Shown: positions 18,933 to 27,105, counted from the stretch's first letter. The stretch is DNA of 45,313 nt from an uncultured Christensenella sp. (GCA_910579295.1 CAJTTC010000015.1:1-45313), one strand, 5' to 3'. Notes: generated by a model not told the origin, from the letters alone. Numbers and translations are program-made.

Positions 18933-19608
18933 CGCGTTTCAGTTTATAGGGTTTCCAATCGGCAAAATCATTGTTAAACGAATGGATTTTGTCGAAAATT
19001 TCTTCTTTGTAGAACCTTGCCACGCCTTCATCGACTGTTATAACCGTCTGCTCACAACGCGGATTACTGTTAAGGTTTGCCGAACCTTCGACCGCAAAAT
19101 CAAAGCGTTCACCGAAACCGGCCATAACTTTAGAGTGATTCCGGAACACGGCAACGCGGCCGCCCATGAGCGCGACGGCCTCGCGCAAAGTGTTGTAAAC
19201 CTCGGCAAACTTGGAATCGAAAATTTCACCGAGATAGAGGTCGAGCCGTCCAATCAATCCGCCGCGCTGCCATTTCAAAAGCGTTTCCGCGTCGGTCAAC
19301 GCCATAGAGAAGGTGGACAAACAAACATACTCCAGCGGTTGCTGTTTGAGGATAGCCCGGAGATAGGTTAGCGCGTCAACATCGCCGAAAGAAAAACAAT
19401 GATACGCCTCGCCCGGTGAAAAGTGCCACGGTAGGACATTTTCGAGAAAAAGCTCGGATTTTACGCGGCGTTCAAAGTTGCGCGACATCGAGCGGAACAC
19501 CCTCGTTTCTTTCCCGGTGTTCTTATCCTCGGCGCGTTCCTTGGCCTCGTCCTTGCCTTTGCCTTTGTTCTCCGGCTGCTGCTCCGGGGTGGCGAATAAA
19601 TCACGCAT
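18919..19608 (-). CDS. Phospholipase D-like (single HKD motif) phage protein
   Basis: A 229-residue protein. The first 35 residues are a highly charged Lys/Glu-rich tail. The core ends with RVAVFRNHSKVMAGF then EGSANLNSN, which together fit half of the PLD superfamily catalytic motif (HxK followed by GSxN). The Asp usually found six residues after His is not in the canonical position. Single-HKD proteins act as dimers and include nucleases. It overlaps the portal gene by 8 nt and the connector-like gene by 14 nt, so it is expressed with the head genes. It could act on DNA during packaging or entry, or be a catalytically dead structural protein. Confidence 0.6.
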   Translation of the reverse strand: MRDLFATPEQQPENKGKGKDEAKERAEDKNTGKETRVFRSMSRNFERRVKSELFLENVLPWHFSPGEAYHCFSFGDVDALTYLRAILKQQPLEYVCLSTFSMALTDAETLLKWQRGGLIGRLDLYLGEIFDSKFAEVYNTLREAVALMGGRVAVFRNHSKVMAGFGERFDFAVEGSANLNSNPRCEQTVITVDEGVARFYKEEIFDKIHSFNNDFADWKPYKLKRDETI

Positions 19609-20956
19609 TTGCTTTCACTCTGTTTTCGGGGTTGACATTTTTTTCGGCCTCTACAACGGTACGATATAGGCCGATTCGTATATCTGTGCCGGGGTGGTTG
19701 GTGTCGATGAACTGTTGGAACGGCTTACATAGCACCATATCAGGCACGGCGGTTTCTGTGGCGTTATACACCTTCAGGGCGTAGAGTTTTTCGGAGCCTG
19801 AACCGAGTTTTGTATCAAGTATCAAGTTAGAGAGTGAGGGGTCGAGGCCAAAACCGGAGGTCGCGGCGGCCTCTGACTTTTTGCATATTGCCACCATTGC
19901 TTCGATGTACTCTTTAACCTTGTTGTCGATAGCGGTAATCTTCCACCCCTCGAAATTGTTAGCCTCCTCGTTCCAGAACTGCGAGGTATGCAGGAACTTG
20001 CCCGCGTTCTCCTTGCCGGACATCGAGGCGGCAAATTTCTCCATCGCTGCGTCCTTGAACTCCTCTAACATTTCCTTTTTATAGGGTATGCCCCTTTGCT
20101 GACAGGCCATTTTTATCTGTTCCTCGGCGCGGTCCCAATATGACTGGGGCGATTCGATATGTTTCGAGATAGCCGAGGCGTTCTCGTTGTAAGCTGCGAG
20201 GAGTGGCGCGAGTGTTCCGGCCAACTCCAGCCAATCGAACGCACCGATAAAGCGCGGTACGCTGTAATGGTCGTGGTTGTAACTGTAAATGTTGTAATAT
20301 GCCAGCGAAACGGGATATTTCAGAGGGTCGGAGGGGTCAAACAGAGGGTAAACGTGTGAGGTACGAGGGTCGGCCAGCGGCCAATCTGCCACCATCGCTT
20401 GTGTAGGCAGCTTATTTTCTCCGGGCCATACGAAACGCACCTTTCCAGCCGGAACGTGTTCGACCCTCGCAATACGCCCGGAGCCGATACGCGCCCCGCG
20501 TGAACGTGTGAATTTAACCCAGAACCCCTCCAAATGACAGAGGTCTATCAGACAACGGTGCATTTGTGTGAGGTAGTCGGTAGCCTTCAGGTCGGCGGTA
20601 ATCTGGTCGTCAACAGCCCACGCCCGGTAAAAGATATTGTTCGCGTCCACAGCGTCGCGGTAGAGCCTCGGACCCTCGCCCCACTGGAGGCCGGCCTTCT
20701 TGCCCATGATACCTTCACCGGCGTAGAACTTTTCGAGCAACATACACACACGGTTAGGGAGGTCGTTGTCGCGTCCAAACGGTATTATCGGCGTACCGTT
20801 CACGTTCATATATTTATAACCAAACGAGGCGATAGAGCCGCCGCGTAACATGAAGGTCGAGGGTGTGAATCCGCGACCCTTGGCGTTCATGCTGAAGGTG
20901 TATATTTCACCGGCTCCATTATCTACGAAACCGAAATTTCCGCTTCTGCGTATCAT
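19601..20956 (-). CDS. Portal protein (putative)
   Basis: A 451-residue protein. The N-terminal part contains IIPFGRDNDLPNRVCMLLEK; the middle has a Tyr-rich stretch (SLAYYNIYSYNHDHYSVP) and long helices (DWLELAGTLAPLLAAYNEN). The C-terminal part has TSGFGLDPSLSNLILDTKLG. Size, the NDLP-type N-terminal motif and the helical stem-like middle match portal proteins of Bacteroidales phages. It overlaps the PLD-like gene and precedes connectors and tail genes, the usual portal context. The terminase lies 3.4 kb upstream, separated by the moron and membrane genes. Confidence 0.72.
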   Translation of the reverse strand: MIRRSGNFGFVDNGAGEIYTFSMNAKGRGFTPSTFMLRGGSIASFGYKYMNVNGTPIIPFGRDNDLPNRVCMLLEKFYAGEGIMGKKAGLQWGEGPRLYRDAVDANNIFYRAWAVDDQITADLKATDYLTQMHRCLIDLCHLEGFWVKFTRSRGARIGSGRIARVEHVPAGKVRFVWPGENKLPTQAMVADWPLADPRTSHVYPLFDPSDPLKYPVSLAYYNIYSYNHDHYSVPRFIGAFDWLELAGTLAPLLAAYNENASAISKHIESPQSYWDRAEEQIKMACQQRGIPYKKEMLEEFKDAAMEKFAASMSGKENAGKFLHTSQFWNEEANNFEGWKITAIDNKVKEYIEAMVAICKKSEAAATSGFGLDPSLSNLILDTKLGSGSEKLYALKVYNATETAVPDMVLCKPFQQFIDTNHPGTDIRIGLYRTVVEAEKNVNPENRVKANA

Positions 20957-20969
20957 CTTGCTTAAAGTG

Positions 20970-21272
20970 TTAGTTTAACACCGTTCGGCGACCGTTGAAC
21001 TCGGTAATTAAAACCTGCCAGCAATTACGGGCGAGGCCTGTTTCCGTATCGGTGAAAAATAGTTTATAACTTGCGTCTGAAATTTTGTCGTCTTTTGTCT
21101 TGGGGCGGATTCGCGCCGCATTGACTTTAACCACGTAGCCACCGTTGCGCGTCTGCCTGTTCCACTTGCGGAAGGTGAGCGAGAACGTACCACCGGCGAG
21201 GCTTATCCGCTTCATCTGCTCGATAGCGTCGTAAAGGTCTATCGGCTGCGCTTCTGTTTTATCCACGGCCAT
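20970..21272 (-). CDS. Hypothetical protein upstream of portal
   Basis: A 100-residue basic protein. It starts MAVDKTEAQPIDLYDAIEQM and contains FRKWNRQTRNGGYVVKV and KLFFTDTETGLARNCW, suggesting a small beta-rich fold. The start overlaps the spanin-like gene by 34 nt and the stop is 13 bp before the portal gene. Co-transcription with portal suggests a structural or assembly role. No recognised motif. Confidence 0.5.
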   Translation of the reverse strand: MAVDKTEAQPIDLYDAIEQMKRISLAGGTFSLTFRKWNRQTRNGGYVVKVNAARIRPKTKDDKISDASYKLFFTDTETGLARNCWQVLITEFNGRRTVLN

Positions 21273-21799
21273 ACTATGTCGGCGAAAAATAGATATATCA
21301 GGTAAAGGAGAATCAGGCCCAGCAATCCGGGGCCGATGATGTTCTCTAAAGATATTGCGGTGTTAATTTCCTCCGTAGTTTCTTCCGTTTTCTCGTTGAC
21401 GGAATCCACCGCGCCGGAACTCTCGGAGTGTCGCGTTGCATTGAGGCCGTAAAACCAATTTTGCGCCTCCTTATCTCTTTTCGAGAGGGTCGAAAAATTG
21501 CCCGCAAACGTCCAATATATAAATATAGGTCGCCCGACTGAATCGCGCTTAATCTCGACAGAGCCTCGCACATCTGTTGAAATGTTTGCTGTGTCGCTCT
21601 CGCTGCTTCGCTCGTTTCCTCCCATGAGCACCGAATCGACCCTGGTACTATCTTGGCCGTCGTAATGAAATTCGGTTCGGGTTTCTTCAACCATATTTCG
21701 AGAACTTTTACAGCTATTGAAGGCAGAGCCGACAAGAACCAGAGCCATAAGGAAAAACAAACGGCGAGGGTAGCAAAAAATTTTATTTCCATGTTTCAT
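21239..21799 (-). CDS. Candidate unimolecular spanin (lipoprotein plus C-terminal TM)
   Basis: A 186-residue protein with a signal sequence (RRLFFLMALVLVGSAFN) and a lipobox-like FNSC around residue 29, so the mature N-terminus would be lipidated and probably outer-membrane bound. The central part is hydrophilic and Ser/Thr/Glu-rich. Near the C-terminus is a single strong membrane helix (IIGPGLLGLILLYLIYLFFA) followed by a short basic tail (WPWIKQKRSR). Lipid anchor at one end and inner-membrane helix at the other is the topology of u-spanins such as T1 gp11, which fuse inner and outer membranes in the last lysis step. It is next to a two-TM holin-like gene. The assignment rests on topology alone. 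Confidence 0.55.
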   Translation of the reverse strand: MKHGNKIFCYPRRLFFLMALVLVGSAFNSCKSSRNMVEETRTEFHYDGQDSTRVDSVLMGGNERSSESDTANISTDVRGSVEIKRDSVGRPIFIYWTFAGNFSTLSKRDKEAQNWFYGLNATRHSESSGAVDSVNEKTEETTEEINTAISLENIIGPGLLGLILLYLIYLFFADIVWPWIKQKRSR

Positions 21800-21808
21800 A
21801 TATGTGAC

Positions 21809-22087
21809 TTATTGGGGTTGAGTGATTTCGTCGAGGCGTTCCTGAACATTGGCTTTGAACTTGTCGAGTTCGTTAGCGTAGTGGATAGAGATACCCAGAA
21901 GGGAGGCGACGAAAATACATACCGTTCCGAACGCGGTTAATACTGAACTATGGATTTCACCCTCCGGCGGTATGAATAAACCGATAAACAGAAGGGAGAG
22001 GCCGGCAATCATTACCACGATTGCCAAAATGTAGATTATAACCTCTTTGAAGGTCAATTTGTCGAACTCTTGTTTTAAGTGTTTCAT
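21809..22087 (-). CDS. Two-TM membrane protein, holin candidate
   Basis: A 92-residue protein: short amphipathic N-terminus (MKHLKQEFDKLTFKE), two membrane helices (VIIYILAIVVMIAGLSLLFI, then SVLTAFGTVCIFVASLLGIS), and a charged C-terminal helix (ANELDKFKANVQERLDE). This is a classical class II-like holin layout. It lies 9 bp upstream of the spanin-like gene, suggesting a holin/spanin pair. A near-consensus -7 box (GACCTTTG, one mismatch) lies around 22114-22121, after the terminator at 22158-22187. Confidence 0.6.
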   Translation of the reverse strand: MKHLKQEFDKLTFKEVIIYILAIVVMIAGLSLLFIGLFIPPEGEIHSSVLTAFGTVCIFVASLLGISIHYANELDKFKANVQERLDEITQPQ

Positions 22088-22157
22088 CGTGATTCGTATT
22101 ATTATGCTGCAAAGGTCTTATATATATCGCGCGTAACGAAGGACACGCCCGGAAGCA

Positions 22158-22187
22158 ACAAAAAACGCCCGTTTCACAACGGACGTT
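22158..22187 (-). terminator. Intrinsic terminator
   Basis: Bases 22164-22171 and 22180-22187 form an 8-bp stem (one G-T pair) with an 8-nt loop. On the minus strand it is followed by a T run (the A run at 22158-22165 on the plus strand). It ends the unit carrying 22259-22789 ahead of the holin/spanin genes. Confidence 0.7.
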
Positions 22188-22258
22188 CCTTTCTTGGGTT
22201 GGGATAGTGTTTGCTTATGTGGTAAACCTAAATCAATCTTTTACCTTGGGGCTGTATT

Positions 22259-22789
22259 TTATTCGGCGGTATCTGCTGTTTGAGTGGCACTGGTGGCTTC
22301 CTGTTCTTGAATCTCACCGATTTTAACCATCGCTCTTTCGATGTGTTCGGGAAGGTTGCGGAGTTCTTCGATACTCTCCGCTTTCTCTGAAAAGTGGAGT
22401 AACCGGAACATCGCGTAACGTGCAGTTTTGAGCGATTCCCACGCTTCTTTGAAGGCGGTCGCCACCTCCTCCAGCGTTGGGGCCTCGTTCTCGTCGCTGT
22501 CGAGTTGTTCCGGGGCGGCGGTGAGGGTGATACTGTCGAAGGGGTCGACGGGTTCGTTGAGCGGTGCCGGAGAGCCGGCGATGTCGGCAATATCGGAGCG
22601 GAGGGCGTTCAGGGCGCGGAGTGCGTACATTGCCTCGTTGTCACTCATGCCGATTTCGTCGGAGTTGTTGAGTATGTAGTTAAACAGACGGTCGAGGTGT
22701 GTGCGGTAGAACTGGTAAGTTCCGCAGGGGTGTTGGAGTGCTTGGATTGCTTTTACAGCGTCGGGGGTGAGGTTAATATTATTTTCCAT
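22259..22789 (-). CDS. Hypothetical helical acidic phage protein
   Basis: A 176-residue protein, starting MENNINLTPDAVKAIQALQH. It is acidic and helical: FYRTHLDRLFNYILNNSDE, NEAMYALRALNALRSDIAD, and a C-terminal helix that includes MFRLLHFSEKAESIEELRN. It has no membrane segment or signal. It is followed by a terminator and preceded by a small membrane gene, so it may be expressed with that gene. I do not recognise a function. Confidence 0.6.
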   Translation of the reverse strand: MENNINLTPDAVKAIQALQHPCGTYQFYRTHLDRLFNYILNNSDEIGMSDNEAMYALRALNALRSDIADIAGSPAPLNEPVDPFDSITLTAAPEQLDSDENEAPTLEEVATAFKEAWESLKTARYAMFRLLHFSEKAESIEELRNLPEHIERAMVKIGEIQEQEATSATQTADTAE

Positions 22790-22817
22790 ATCGGTAATTT
22801 TTGTTGTGATTGTTGGT

Positions 22818-23093
22818 TTACCATTGCTTCAGGCCGAGGCGGTCTTGACGGAGGTCGCGGGCTGTCTGTCGCCACGCCCACGGGGTAAAGGCTGCAAGCC
22901 ATACCATAGCACCGTAGGCGATTGTGTTAGTGTCGTCGGTGCATACGCCCCACCACGACCATAGCGCGGCGATTACGCTTGCAAAGGTAAACAATTTTTC
23001 TGATGTAAGGTAAATAATTCCTTTGATAAGGAGTTTTTTCACTCTTGGCTTGTAAAACAAAGCCGGAGCCGGTAACGCTGTTGCTGTTTTCAT
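22818..23093 (-). CDS. Small membrane protein
   Basis: A 91-residue protein with a basic N-terminus (FYKPRVKKLLIKG), a hydrophobic segment rich in Trp (FASVIAALWSWWGVC) and a second one (AYGAMVWLAAFTPWAW), ending in a charged helix (RDLRQDRLGLKQW). Two membrane passes are likely. It lies just downstream of the structured non-coding region at 23101-23320. Function unknown; holin-like or envelope protein. Confidence 0.55.
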   Translation of the reverse strand: MKTATALPAPALFYKPRVKKLLIKGIIYLTSEKLFTFASVIAALWSWWGVCTDDTNTIAYGAMVWLAAFTPWAWRQTARDLRQDRLGLKQW

Positions 23094-23100
23094 TTTCGGT

Positions 23101-23320
23101 GTAGTTTGTAGTTTGACGTTTGTTTTATGACATAAAAAGGCAGTAGCCTCTCCATGTCGTCAAACTACACCGGCAAACCGACGAAAGGGTCGTTATACTT
23201 AGTGTTGGAGAAGGCTACCGCCTTATATCTTATGTAATCGGGCAAATAAAAAGCCCGAAGGATTTCGAGCCGCTTGCGCGACCCTTCCGACATCATTGTC
23301 GGCGTAGTTTGACACCGCAA
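23101..23320. repeat. Structured, repeat-rich intergenic region
   Basis: The gap of about 357 bp between 23093 and 23451 holds no credible gene. The decamer GTAGTTTGAC occurs at 23108-23117 and 23304-23313, and inverted at 23159-23168. A long imperfect inverted repeat pairs 23138-23153 with 23207-23223. On the minus strand its inner arm is followed by TTTTT, so it may terminate transcription. A further 5-bp hairpin pairs 23239-23243 with 23253-23257. Possible roles are an operator, a structured RNA, or a packaging (pac/cos) site. Confidence 0.55.
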
Positions 23321-23340
23321 ATTTCGGCAGAATAATGTGA

Positions 23341-23376
23341 ACAAAAAAAAAAAAGCGTTAATAAATGTTATTAACG
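23341..23376 (-). terminator. Strong intrinsic terminator with 12-T tail
   Basis: Bases 23356-23364 and 23368-23376 form a perfect 9-bp inverted repeat with a 3-nt loop. On the minus strand it is followed after two bases by twelve T residues (A run 23343-23354). It lies 75 bp past the stop of the lipoprotein gene and isolates it from downstream genes. Confidence 0.8.
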
Positions 23377-23450
23377 AAAAGAAAAATATATTAACACAAC
23401 AACGCCGAAACCCGTAGGCTCCGGCGCATTATAATGTGTAATTTCTAAAA

Positions 23451-24011
23451 TCAAAAAACAATATTTCCAGTAACATACCACGAGGAAGGCTGTCGATAAT
23501 CATCCCAAAAGTGAGTGACGGTAAGATTGATTTCAGCTTCAACGTATTTACCGTTTTCATTCTTGATCTGAATCGGTCCAGCAAATAGACACTGTTTCCC
23601 GTTGTTTATTTGTCTGTTCAACTTGGAATAATCAAAAATTATCTTTGCATCAGGATTGGGAACGAGATTTTTCAGAGCGCGGAGAGCTGCTGACCATGTT
23701 GCATCGCGCGCCGACACTGGTTCCCCTTGTATCTTCTTGGAAGCCGGAGTGTCGAAGATGCCGGCGGGACATGATTCCAACACACATGGAATATCAGCTA
23801 TTTTGTTCCTGTTTTCGGTTATTGTCCATGCGTCGAACCCTCCGGCCTTTCTTTTTGCGACCTCAAACGGGGGTAAGGTATCGGATTTTTCGACGGTAAT
23901 GGATTCTGTAATATTGTCGGCTGCAGCTCCTATGTTTTCCGGCGCTGTGGTTTTAACGTTCCCAGAGCAACTAACCAGAAGAAGTCCGAACAACAAAGTT
24001 AAATATTTCAT
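23451..24011 (-). CDS. Lipoprotein, probable lysogenic-conversion moron
   Basis: Starting at 24011 (MKYLTLLFGLLLVSCSGNV) it has 186 residues with a textbook signal sequence and a lipobox ending in Cys 15. Upstream in-frame Met codons exist, but this start places the signal peptide at the N-terminus. The mature part is soluble and beta-rich, with AKIIFDYSKLNRQINNGKQ and a C-terminal THFWDDYRQPSSWYVTGNIV. It is transcribed as a single gene: a perfect -7 box 54 nt upstream and a strong terminator downstream. The region is visibly more AT-rich than the flanking virion genes. This is the pattern of a moron expressed in the lysogen, perhaps for superinfection exclusion or altered surface properties. 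Function unknown. Confidence 0.7.
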   Translation of the reverse strand: MKYLTLLFGLLLVSCSGNVKTTAPENIGAAADNITESITVEKSDTLPPFEVAKRKAGGFDAWTITENRNKIADIPCVLESCPAGIFDTPASKKIQGEPVSARDATWSAALRALKNLVPNPDAKIIFDYSKLNRQINNGKQCLFAGPIQIKNENGKYVEAEINLTVTHFWDDYRQPSSWYVTGNIVF

Positions 24012-24064
24012 CTTTGGCGTAAGATTTTGAATATCTTCCGCCGGTTTTCGGGAGTTTGACAGCA

Positions 24065-24072
24065 CAAATTTA
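24065..24072 (-). promoter_or_regulatory. -7 box (TAAATTTG) for the lipoprotein gene
   Basis: On the minus strand the octamer reads TAAATTTG, an exact match to TAnnTTTG. It is 54 nt upstream of the chosen lipoprotein start, in AT-rich DNA with no other gene. No clear -33 element was found. Confidence 0.6.
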
Positions 24073-24394
24073 CGGATTTTTCACGGTAATAGGGTGAAAA
24101 ATTGGAGATTGCAACACAAAAAATGCGGTTTTTAGCGTAAAATTTTGCTCTACTTTTCGTCAAACATCACTATATCAAGCAACTAAATGCGACCGAAACG
24201 AAAAACGCAATTTTTGACGCGCTCCGTAGGGCGGCCCGCTCTGACGGCCGAAAGTAATTACCACCCCTTACCGGGGGTGAAATGTGAGGTTTTGAATCGT
24301 TACGGCGTTATGAGAGGGCGCACACGACACCGCCCGGCGGCTGTGCTGTCGTCGGGCGGTAACATGGTCGGATAATAGTCGGTATGTAGGTCGG
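24073..24394. other. Intergenic region between TerL and the lipoprotein
   Basis: About 320 bp without a credible gene. It contains an 8-bp perfect hairpin (24329-24336 with 24353-24360, 16-nt loop) 35 bp after the terminase stop. The hairpin lacks a T tract, so it is at best a Rho-type or processing structure. An AT-rich stretch lies nearer the lipoprotein promoter. A packaging site could lie here, but nothing shows it directly. Confidence 0.4.
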
Positions 24395-26098
24395 TCAGCC
24401 GTCGAACTTGTCGGCTACCCACTGCGCTGCCATTGCGTCGGCTCCTGTGTTGGAATCGGCGGCGGCTCGTGTTGCTGTCAACCAACGGCGGCGCATCATC
24501 AGGTACTTGAAAGCGTCGGAAAAATTGGTCGATAACCTCGGCAATTTCTTCGCCTCCAGCTTCTCGGATTTCTTCACCTTAGCCACTATCTTGGTACGGC
24601 CCCGGTACTTTATCTCGGCTTTTGCTCCCTCGATACTTGATACCATTTCGGAACAGTTCAGCACATCAACCAGAAGAAGCGGCAATTTCTTATTTTCACC
24701 GCGCATAAGTTCGTGCATGAAATTATATTCGGCGTCATGCAGAAGGTTGGACTGTTTTCTTGATTTAAGGTTAACAGTCCAGCCGGTACGCCGCCCGTCG
24801 CCGTCCTTCTCGATAGCCTCTTTTATTTGCCGGGCATAGTCAACGCCCTGACGCTGGAGGTTATTACCTGAACGGTCGTAATAGAGGTTTAGCACCTTTG
24901 TAGGGTAATCGGCGAAAAAGTCAAGAAACTGGTCGGCAAGTTCACGCATCCAGCCCGGAGGTATCTCGTAGAAATTTTTATGCACACGGTAATATTTACC
25001 GTCCTCCTGTCCGATAACCAAAGAAAGCATATTACCGAAATCCATACCGCCGTCGAGAGGTCGGGAGGGGTCGAGGTAACGGAGTTCGTTCCATGTGAAC
25101 GCCGCTTCACCTGAATAAGTTCCGTCGGTGTACTTGTGTTTATCGCCAAACAGAACGTAAAACCTCGCGTCCTTGCGAACGCCGGGGCGCATACCTAACA
25201 CGGATTTAAGGAACTCGTGCAGCTCCAACGCGCCATTATAGAGGCGTTTCGCATAATCGACCGTAAGAATGTCGATATTAACGAAACTCGAAATATTCAT
25301 AAAGAAGGTTTGCCCCTTGCGCAGCTTCAGAAGGCCCTCGGTATAATAGTCGATTTTCTTTTCTACCCTCGCGATCTTGCGTTCATCAGGACGAGGGGCG
25401 CGGTTCTCGCGCTCCTGTTTTATCCGTAGGCGGTTGAGTTCCCCGGCGGCTTGCATAATCTTTATAATGCGTTCCGGATTCATTTCGGAGGCATAGCGGA
25501 AAAACCAATCATATTCGCCTTCGGTAACGTCGGGCATATCGGTGGTAATGGTAACACCGCCGTAGAGGTGGCAGCGTCCGTAGGTGATAGCGTCGCCGCG
25601 TAGGATAGGCAGAACACGGGCCGCCCTTGTATCAGAGGCGTATTTTGCTTCATCAAACAAAAGGTGGGCCACGGATTTACCGGCCAGTAACGAGGGGTTA
25701 TCGAGAGAGCCGAGGAATATAACCGAGCCATTCCAAAAGCTATAAACGTGCCGGTAATCATCGACAATAACGGAGCAGCGTCGCCGCCACTCCTCCGGGG
25801 GCTTCTTACCCTTGATATAGTGAACGCCTTCTATCAGCCCGTTAAGTTTCCAACCGTTTTGCACGGCGGGCATGATGTTATCGACGAGGTTAGAATAGGT
25901 ATTTGCGACGATTGCCACGGGTGCGCCCGGCATGAGGCGCACACAGCGTTCAGAGCGTCGCGCCAGAATAACGGTACTCTTTGCCACACCACGGCCGCCG
26001 ATAGATACGAAATTTGTCGTATCTATCCAGTCGCAGAAAATCAGCGCGTCAGAGCCGAATTTTACCGGAACATCAGGGTCGTTAAATTTATTCTTCAT
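24395..26098 (-). CDS. terL: Terminase large subunit
   Basis: With the start at 26098 (MKNKFNDPDVPVKF) it has 567 residues. The N-terminal ATPase shows a Walker A-like GGRGVAKST near residue 30 and a Walker B HLLFDEAKY near 150. The C-terminal nuclease shows DGGMDFGNMLSLV near 335, NLYYDRSGNN near 395, and NFSDAFKYLM near the end, matching the three acidic clusters of RNase H-like terminase nucleases. It powers DNA packaging through the portal and cuts the concatemer. It overlaps the small-subunit-like gene by 11 nt. An upstream in-frame Met at 26122 is possible. Confidence 0.93.
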   Translation of the reverse strand: MKNKFNDPDVPVKFGSDALIFCDWIDTTNFVSIGGRGVAKSTVILARRSERCVRLMPGAPVAIVANTYSNLVDNIMPAVQNGWKLNGLIEGVHYIKGKKPPEEWRRRCSVIVDDYRHVYSFWNGSVIFLGSLDNPSLLAGKSVAHLLFDEAKYASDTRAARVLPILRGDAITYGRCHLYGGVTITTDMPDVTEGEYDWFFRYASEMNPERIIKIMQAAGELNRLRIKQERENRAPRPDERKIARVEKKIDYYTEGLLKLRKGQTFFMNISSFVNIDILTVDYAKRLYNGALELHEFLKSVLGMRPGVRKDARFYVLFGDKHKYTDGTYSGEAAFTWNELRYLDPSRPLDGGMDFGNMLSLVIGQEDGKYYRVHKNFYEIPPGWMRELADQFLDFFADYPTKVLNLYYDRSGNNLQRQGVDYARQIKEAIEKDGDGRRTGWTVNLKSRKQSNLLHDAEYNFMHELMRGENKKLPLLLVDVLNCSEMVSSIEGAKAEIKYRGRTKIVAKVKKSEKLEAKKLPRLSTNFSDAFKYLMMRRRWLTATRAAADSNTGADAMAAQWVADKFDG

Positions 26099-26765
26099 CG
26101 CCAAACTCTTTAGCGTCCTCAATCATGCGGTTTAATAGGTTACGTTTGGTAATACCGGCATCCTCCTTGACACGGCGTAACGATATTTCGGGAATATCCG
26201 GTATTGAATCAATAAACGCCTCCAGTTCCTTGCGGTCGGCCTTCGGTGCGCCCATACTTTCGGGGTCGGCGGTATAAATAACCGTGGGAGCAGCATCGAG
26301 GAGTTCCTGCGGAATTTCCGGGGCTTGCTCGTCGTAGCAGCCTCGCAATTTGGCAGCTTCAACCAGAAGGCTACGCGCCTCCTTTGTTTTACCCATTGAC
26401 GCGGCGAGATTAGCCATATTGTCGAATCGTTCAGCGTAGAGGTTGCGCCATGCGCGGGGAGTGACATCATCGACGGAATAAAAGAAATTCAGCGCGTCGG
26501 AATATACACGCCGCGCCATCCAGTCTGACAGCCCGTAAACATCAGATTTCAGAACCTTGATAATTCCGGCCTTGGTAACTATGCGATTACCTCCGGGCAT
26601 CATCATTCGCGCCCGTAGGCCACGAACAAGTTCCATAAGGTTGAAATATTCGCGTTCGGCCGGTGTCAGGCTTTCGAGGTCGCCGGTTTTAAGAATCCGT
26701 TCAATCTGGTGGGAATCCAACGCCTCAAAATCAATTCGGGAGGGTTTACGGGGTAAATTCGTCAT
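26088..26765 (-). CDS. Terminase small subunit-like / packaging protein (putative)
   Basis: With the start at 26765 (MTNLPRKPSRIDFEAL) it has 225 residues; an in-frame start at 26789 is possible. The protein is helical, with DWMARRVYSDALNFFYSVDD and AERFDNMANLAASMGKTKEA, a Pro-rich linker, and a C-terminal basic segment (SLRRVKEDAGITKRNLLNRM) that reads like a helix-turn-helix. It overlaps TerL by 11 nt and the 119-residue gene by about 20 nt. Position directly before TerL and a DNA-binding-like tail suggest it recognises the packaging site, alone or with its neighbour. Confidence 0.6.
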   Translation of the reverse strand: MTNLPRKPSRIDFEALDSHQIERILKTGDLESLTPAEREYFNLMELVRGLRARMMMPGGNRIVTKAGIIKVLKSDVYGLSDWMARRVYSDALNFFYSVDDVTPRAWRNLYAERFDNMANLAASMGKTKEARSLLVEAAKLRGCYDEQAPEIPQELLDAAPTVIYTADPESMGAPKADRKELEAFIDSIPDIPEISLRRVKEDAGITKRNLLNRMIEDAKEFGDEE

Positions 26766-27105
26766 CGTCCATATTGTTAACGAGTTCATTAAATCGGTTC
26801 GTTCGCTGGAGGTTCTGGAGTGCCTTTATAGCCTCTATGTTACCGGCTTTTGCGGCTTCTTGCAGTTTTATCTGGGGTTGAGCGCGTCCGGTTGCACGTC
26901 CGGCGGTAATCAGTACGGAGATTGCGGAGCCGGGCACATTTGCAAGAATACAGAAGGCGGCGCGTCGCTCTCGCGTCCATTCCATAGACACGGCGATTTC
27001 GTGGGGCATGAATCCCACGGCTGCCAGTTTCATAACCTCGTCCTCCTCCGCTTTCGTCAGAGGAAAGGCCGGTAATGTAGGTTTGTCGTTATTCTCGGTA
27101 TTCAT
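26746..27105 (-). CDS. Small HTH protein in the terminase operon
   Basis: A 119-residue protein. LTKAEEDEVMKLAAVGFMPHE followed by IAVSMEWTRERRAAFC looks like a helix-turn-helix of the homeodomain-like kind used in small terminases. The C-terminal half is helical (IKLQEAAKAGNIEAIKALQN). It overlaps the methyltransferase stop region by 17 nt and the next gene by about 20 nt. It could be the true small terminase subunit, with the 225-residue gene as a partner. Confidence 0.58.
   Translation of the reverse strand: MNTENNDKPTLPAFPLTKAEEDEVMKLAAVGFMPHEIAVSMEWTRERRAAFCILANVPGSAISVLITAGRATGRAQPQIKLQEAAKAGNIEAIKALQNLQRTNRFNELVNNMDDDEFTP

Noticed and set aside
21346..21792. Second frame inside the spanin-like gene as a nested Rz1-type gene
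   Set aside because: It has a hydrophobic start, but no lipobox or Pro-rich character, and it lacks a terminal membrane helix; the outer frame alone explains the locus.
23094..23450. CRISPR-like repeats in the structured region
   Set aside because: Only three decamer copies, one inverted, with irregular spacing; no repeat-spacer pattern.
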